Assembly (NCBI GenBank): GCA_002506535.1
Contig: DAXT01000014.1
Coordinates: 1 to 30,196, forward strand
Direction of reading: 5' to 3'
DNA: 30,196 bases
From: Methanothrix harundinacea
GTDB lineage: Archaea > Halobacteriota > Methanosarcinia > Methanotrichales > Methanotrichaceae
In this document: one piece after another, positions 27,096 through 30,196 of the stretch
Position numbering within the stretch: the stretch's first letter is position 1
How the letters are laid out: each line of letters begins with the position of its first letter
Notes under the pieces: generated by a model
What the model was told of the DNA's origin: nothing
The model's input: only the letters and a program-made list of their open reading frames with translations
Databases searched by the model: none
Program-made: the position numbers and the translations under genes

Positions 27096-27422
27096 TCAAC
27101 GAGATAACATGACCACCCCGGCGGCTCGAGGTCGGGGTTGGGCTTCATCTTCATTCTGGCAGGTTTCGTCCCCCAGCCGAGGAGGGTGGTTGGGGATGTT
27201 GCCTTCCACCACCAGTTCCACCTTCTGCATATAAAGGAGAGTCTGGCCTACACAGGGCATCAACTTGAAGATATCGGGGTGGACATAAAGGGCCTTCAGA
27301 TTATGACAGGCCTGCAGCATTCTATAAATATCGCGGTTCGTCGGCACGAAGCAGATCACGATCTCCTCGTCGCCGGGGACGAGGCGCACCAGATCGAGCT
27401 CCGAGTTCAAGATCTTCAGCAT
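27096..27422 (-). CDS. DUF1699 family archaeal protein
   Basis: The 108-residue protein fits DUF1699, a small family of methanogens and other archaea. The family pattern is visible in EIVICFVPTNRDIYRMLQAC, NLKALYVHPDIFKL and MQKVELVVEGN. This resembles one or two leucine-rich-repeat-like turns and has no known activity. The tail after residue 80 is polar and Cys/Pro-rich. The frame reaches an ATG at 27443, but GGTGATC (minus strand, 27434-27428) lies 5 bases before the ATG at 27422, an excellent SD match, so the shorter start is chosen. The gene converges on ftsZ with 79 bases between the stops. An inner TATA box upstream supports independent expression. Confidence 0.75.
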   Translation of the reverse strand: MLKILNSELDLVRLVPGDEEIVICFVPTNRDIYRMLQACHNLKALYVHPDIFKLMPCVGQTLLYMQKVELVVEGNIPNHPPRLGDETCQNEDEAQPRPRAAGVVMLSR

Positions 27423-27485
27423 CTTAAGATCACCGTTTGTCATTCATCTGGAAGGCTGTCCCTCTGAACTTCCGAATCTCCTTGA

Positions 27486-27495
27486 CTTTATATCA
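27486..27495 (-). promoter_or_regulatory. TATA box for the DUF1699 gene
   Basis: TGATATAAAG on the minus strand predicts a start near 27460 and a leader of about 38 bases containing the SD site GGTGATC. Confidence 0.55.
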
Positions 27496-27800
27496 TATTC
27501 CAGGAACCCCTCGTATATCAATCTGTTGATTCGAAATAACTGTGGATTGATAGGGGTCAGATCCGCTTATCGAGCGATGGCGACATGAGAAAGATCGTTA
27601 TACGAGAGGATGAGATCTTCCCTCTGAGTATTTTGGATCCCTCAATATGATATCATAATCGATGGGCAGAGTTTGACCCTTCATCCTCCGATGAGGGCGG
27701 GGGGACGAGGCCAAAGGCTCCGCCTTCCGGCCCCTTCTCCATCCGAAGCGATTGAAGATCCCGTCTATATATGATAACACGGACCATGTCAATCGATGGA
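27496..27800. other. Non-coding stretch between divergent genes
   Basis: No gene is supported. It contains the 10-bp palindrome ATGATATCAT (27647-27656), two AATCGATGG copies (about 27657 and 27791) and a TATA-like CTATATATG near 27763 that may be a second promoter for the plus-strand gene. Confidence 0.35.
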
Positions 27801-27809
27801 ATTATAAAG
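27801..27809 (+). promoter_or_regulatory. TATA box for the winged-helix/ligase-like pair
   Basis: ATTATAAAG predicts a start near 27833, about 30 bases before the ATG at 27864. It supports that ATG over the longer open frame from 27771, which would span this promoter. Confidence 0.55.
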
Positions 27810-27863
27810 CATAGAGATGGCTTACTAAATATTGTTAGGGGTGAGGCGATTGGATGTGAAGAT

Positions 27864-28163
27864 ATGGTGACGGAGAAGGTGAAAAGAGAGCTTGAGATGC
27901 TAAAAAGGCACCTGCTCATCCTCAAATACGTGGTTGAGAATGAGCCTATAGGCATCCTCAAGCTGGCAGAAGAGACGGGGATACCTAGCCACAAAGTCCG
28001 ATACTCTCTGCGGGTGCTGGAGCAGGAGGGGCTCATCGCCGCCTCGGCGCCCGGGGCGGTCACCACAGAGAGGACAGAGTCGTTTCTTAGAGACCTGGAC
28101 ATCTCCATAGACCGGCTTCAGGATATGGCCAGAGGGCTCAAGGAAGTCAAGATCGAGCGGTAG
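27864..28163 (+). CDS. Small winged-helix regulator
   Basis: This 99-residue protein has a helix-turn-helix (GILKLAEETGIPSHKVRYSL, then RVLEQEGLIAAS) after a basic, helical N-terminus (VKRELEMLKRHLLILKYVV). The form is typical of archaeal transcription regulators. The last 25 residues (SFLRDLDISIDRLQDMARGL) form an amphipathic helix that could dimerise. It lies 6 bases before the ligase-like gene and is almost certainly in the same transcript, so it may regulate or act with that product. The ATG at 27864 is preferred because a TATA box lies inside the longer frame; no strong SD site is seen. The target is unknown. Confidence 0.75.
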   Translation: MVTEKVKRELEMLKRHLLILKYVVENEPIGILKLAEETGIPSHKVRYSLRVLEQEGLIAASAPGAVTTERTESFLRDLDISIDRLQDMARGLKEVKIER

Positions 28164-28169
28164 TATTCG

Positions 28170-29432
28170 ATGCCCCCCTATATGGAGATCGCTGTAGCTC
28201 TGGAGGCGGTCGATAGAGAGGAGCGGAGAGTCCAGAAGGTCGAAGTGATCGGATCCCTTCTGAAGAGGACGCCTCCGGAGATCCTCAGGCCGATCGTCAG
28301 GCTCGTATCAGGGGAGCTATGGCCCTCCTGGGAGTCGAGGGAGATGGGGATCGGTCCCGATACCCTGGGGGAGGCTCTAAGGGAGCTCTCGGATCAGGGG
28401 GGCATTCTGGAGGCCACCCCCCGCCAGCTGGGAGATCTGGCAGAGATGGCGGTTCTGAATCGGTCCCAGCGGACCCTCACCTCGTTGGAGATGGACGCGG
28501 TTTGGGTATACGACGCCCTTCGGCAGATATCGGACCAGAAGGGCGCAGGGTCCCTTTTTAGAAAGAAATCGATACTCAAGGGGCTTCTTCTGAACGCCTC
28601 CCCCCTGGAGGCCAAGTACATAGCAAGGACCGTCCTGGGAAGGATGACGGTAGGCCTTGGGCCGTCGCTGATCTCAGCGGCCATAGGGAAGGCCTTCTCT
28701 CTCGATCCGCCCCTGGTGAAGAGGGCTTACGATCGACTGCCGGAGCTGGGTATGATCGCCCTCCACGCCTTCCACGGGGATGTATTCGAGGTGAAGCTGG
28801 CACCCCCAAACCCTGCGAGGTTCATGCCTTTGAGGCGGGTTCGAGGGCTGATGGAGCCGGTCGAGAGGGCGAAGCCCGCGGCTTATATCATCAGGTACGG
28901 GGGGCTCAGGGTCCAGATCCACAAGCTGAACGACCAGGTCTTCATCTATACAAGCCAACTTCGAAACGTCACCCCTTCCCTCGACGACCTGGCTGAAGAG
29001 ATCAAACGGGCGAAAGTGAACCTGGTCGTGGAGGGAGAGCTAATCCTGGTCCGGGATGGGAGGGTCCTCCCCACTTCGGAGATGGTGGGGAGGATAAACC
29101 TCAAAGGGAGGTCCAGAGGCCCGGAGGATCTCTTCTTCGCGGCATCTGATCTCCTCTTCTTCGACAGAGGGGAGGTGATCGATGAGAGATATGCTGTTCG
29201 CCGGCAGCTTCTGAGGCGGGCTTTGCTGGGGGTGGCAGGAAGGCCCTTTCGCGAAAAGGTCTTTCTGGCGGAGGAGCGGGCGTTGACCGATCATGATGAG
29301 GCTCTTGAGATGCTCAGACGGTCTATCGATCACGGGTATGGGGGACTCTTCATCCGTCATCTCGATGGGGCTTACACTCCGGGAAGGGCGAGCCGGGAGG
29401 ATGCGGTGGCATCCGAATCGCCACCTCATTGA
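28170..29432 (+). CDS. ATP-dependent DNA ligase homologue, catalytically degenerate and truncated
   Basis: Residues 1-220 match the DNA-binding domain of archaeal LigI-type ligases (LLKRTPPEILRPIVRLVSG, SPLEAKYIARTVLGRMTVGLG). In the nucleotidyltransferase domain motif I should read EYKYDGERVQIH with the AMP-accepting Lys, but here it is IIRYGGLRVQIH: Lys becomes Arg242 and Asp becomes Gly244. Motif III (VVEGELILV) is kept. Motif IV EGIMVK is GGLFIR, with Arg396 for Lys. The protein ends just after YTPGRA, before motif V and the OB domain, at 420 residues against about 560. It therefore should not form the ligase-adenylate. It could still bind nicked DNA, or be decaying. An ATG at 28182 gives a more usual N-terminus. 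Confidence 0.85.
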   Translation: MPPYMEIAVALEAVDREERRVQKVEVIGSLLKRTPPEILRPIVRLVSGELWPSWESREMGIGPDTLGEALRELSDQGGILEATPRQLGDLAEMAVLNRSQRTLTSLEMDAVWVYDALRQISDQKGAGSLFRKKSILKGLLLNASPLEAKYIARTVLGRMTVGLGPSLISAAIGKAFSLDPPLVKRAYDRLPELGMIALHAFHGDVFEVKLAPPNPARFMPLRRVRGLMEPVERAKPAAYIIRYGGLRVQIHKLNDQVFIYTSQLRNVTPSLDDLAEEIKRAKVNLVVEGELILVRDGRVLPTSEMVGRINLKGRSRGPEDLFFAASDLLFFDRGEVIDERYAVRRQLLRRALLGVAGRPFREKVFLAEERALTDHDEALEMLRRSIDHGYGGLFIRHLDGAYTPGRASREDAVASESPPH

Positions 29433-29673
29433 TCCCCTCACCAGAGAGTAGTGAGCCACCGGGAAGGTCGTAGCCCGAGGTCCTTTAATAGATCCAGGAG
29501 ACATACCATCGCCTGCAGGATAAAGGACCGTCTCCCGAGGTCTGAGATTCGAACTGAAAATAAAAGTCGACGGAGGCGTTATCCATGAGATTACGGCCGA
29601 GAAAGTCTATATATGTGAAGAATAGTCACTCCCTCAAGGGCCGGTCAGCAGGGCGGTTCTTGTCAGAGGGGAG
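29433..29673. other. Intergenic region with inverted and direct repeats
   Basis: GGTCCTTTA (29479-29487) and TAAAGGACC (29521-29529) are perfect 9-bp inverted repeats with a 33-base loop. CCCGAGGTC is repeated directly at 29474-29482 and 29534-29542. A TATA-like CTATATATG lies near 29608-29616. No reading frame is convincing; a small RNA or operator is possible. Confidence 0.4.
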
Positions 29674-29683
29674 AATATTTAAG
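29674..29683 (+). promoter_or_regulatory. TATA box for the repeat protein at the right edge
   Basis: AATATTTAAG predicts a start near 29707. GGAGGA at 29716-29721 is the SD site for the ATG at 29729. Confidence 0.6.
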
Positions 29684-29728
29684 CTCAGTATGTGAATAAG
29701 TTTAGAGAGGAATCGGAGGAAGGATTAG

Positions 29729-30196
29729 ATGACCAGAGGATTTTTGGCGGTTTCGGCGGCGCTTCTGGTGGCCGCCATCATGTTATCGCCGGCAATGGCT
29801 TATACCATTTGCAGTTCAGGAAAATCACCATACAGCATCGGCTCTGGGAGCCCCTACCAGTACACCGCGGGATCCGGGGCGCTTCAGCCCTATTCCGTCA
29901 GCTCTGGGAGCCCCTACCAGTACACCATCGGTTCCAGTGGTCTCCAGGCCTACACCGCCGGCTCTGGGAGCCCCTATCAGTACACCATGGGGTCCGGGGC
30001 GCTCCAGCCGTATTCCATCGGCTCTGGGAGCCCCTACCAGTACACCATGGGATCCGGGGCGCGCCAGCCCTATTCCATAGGTATGGGGACCCCAGCATCG
30101 AGCATCGGTACTTGCGTAGTGACAGCCCCGGCCGCCACCCCTGCACCTGAGGTTGTGCAGCCTGTGGCCGAGGAGCCTGTAGCCGAGGAGCCCATG
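29729..30196 (+). CDS. Exported tandem-repeat protein (partial, runs off the right edge)
   Basis: From an ATG with GGAGGA 7 bases upstream the frame is open for 156 codons to the window end. It starts with a signal peptide (GFLAVSAALLVAAIMLSPAMA). From residue 34 come four copies of a 20-residue unit of the form PYSIGSGSPYQYTMGSGALQ and part of a fifth. A segment with one Cys (IGTCVVTAP) and a Pro/Ala/Glu/Val linker with VAEEP repeats follow. Two Cys (YTICSS and GTCVV) bracket the repeat block. The Gly/Ser/Tyr/Gln-rich repeats suggest a fibrous or surface protein; no family is recognised. The rest of the protein lies outside the window. Confidence 0.8.
   Translation, partial: MTRGFLAVSAALLVAAIMLSPAMAYTICSSGKSPYSIGSGSPYQYTAGSGALQPYSVSSGSPYQYTIGSSGLQAYTAGSGSPYQYTMGSGALQPYSIGSGSPYQYTMGSGARQPYSIGMGTPASSIGTCVVTAPAATPAPEVVQPVAEEPVAEEPM
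29828..30094 (+). repeat. 60-bp tandem coding repeats, four full copies and a partial fifth
   Basis: Units lie at 29828-29887, 29888-29947, 29948-30007 and 30008-30067; a partial unit runs from 30068 to about 30094. The block TCTGGGAGCCCCTA is nearly identical in all full copies, while the ends vary (TAGSGALQ, TIGSSGLQ, TMGSGALQ, TMGSGARQ). Confidence 0.9.

Noticed and set aside
29390..29460. Possible frameshift restoring the end of the DNA ligase homologue
   Set aside because: The other frames give only about 20 residues with no convincing motif V and no OB-domain sequence before stops.
29530..29575. GATTCGAAC resembling a tRNA T-loop
   Set aside because: The flanking bases do not form a T stem and no acceptor, D or anticodon arms could be placed upstream.
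29692..30150. 152-residue plus-strand frame over the 60-bp repeats
   Set aside because: It lacks an SD site and signal peptide. The frame from 29729 has both and gives regular exported-protein repeats.

Overview
The window reads as chromosomal DNA of a GC-rich, anaerobic, methanogen-like euryarchaeon. A Methanothrix/Methanotrichaceae-type organism is my best guess, but that is inference. The archaeal signs are TATA boxes about 25-30 bases before predicted transcription starts, Shine-Dalgarno (SD) sites matching parts of GGAGGTGATCC, an FtsZ1-type tubulin homologue, the archaeal families DUF1699 and DUF2240, an archaeal-type GH15 glucoamylase and an ATP-dependent DNA ligase homologue. Many genes appear to start with TTG or GTG, so several starts were set from SD sites and promoters rather than the longest reading frame. 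I see no rRNA, tRNA, CRISPR array, insertion sequence or phage gene.

Layout. 1-780: the tail of one gene and a convergent acylphosphatase/coiled-coil gene that look like paralogues. 780-1320: a C/T-rich stretch before a radical SAM/SPASM gene. 2476-3824: hairpins, a Ca2+/cation antiporter gene and the smc promoter. 3825-10415: a compact chromosome-organisation cluster, smc-scpA-scpB, then a zinc-ribbon/winged-helix gene and an HD-domain phosphohydrolase gene. 10425-12422: a convergent GH15 glucoamylase-like gene. 12576-13568: an exported Ig-like protein. 13692-19712 (minus): a two-gene operon for exported proteins. One has 1470 residues and carries a TIM-barrel-like region, a CWB2-like region and a gingipain-like (C25) His/Cys dyad; its partner has a C-terminal CWB2-like region.

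19713-21506: a long regulatory stretch and an exported protein with a Met-rich 11-residue repeat. Its mRNA leader can fold so that the SD site is paired. 21507-25601: DUF2240, a small exported protein, a YihY-family membrane protein, a SIMPL-domain exported protein and a membrane protein with a bactofilin-like beta-helix. 25847-27422: ftsZ with a 16-residue N-terminal duplication, then a DUF1699 gene. 27864-29432: a small winged-helix regulator followed by a DNA ligase homologue that has lost its catalytic lysine and OB domain. 29729-end: the start of an exported protein with 20-residue tandem repeats.

Two themes dominate: chromosome and cell-division machinery (Smc-ScpAB, FtsZ, a ligase relative), and cell-envelope or secreted proteins, several of them repetitive and without a known function. 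The items most worth following up are the structured leader at 20164-20257, the ligase pseudoenzyme, the exported C25/CWB2 operon, and the extra winged-helix gene attached to smc-scpAB.
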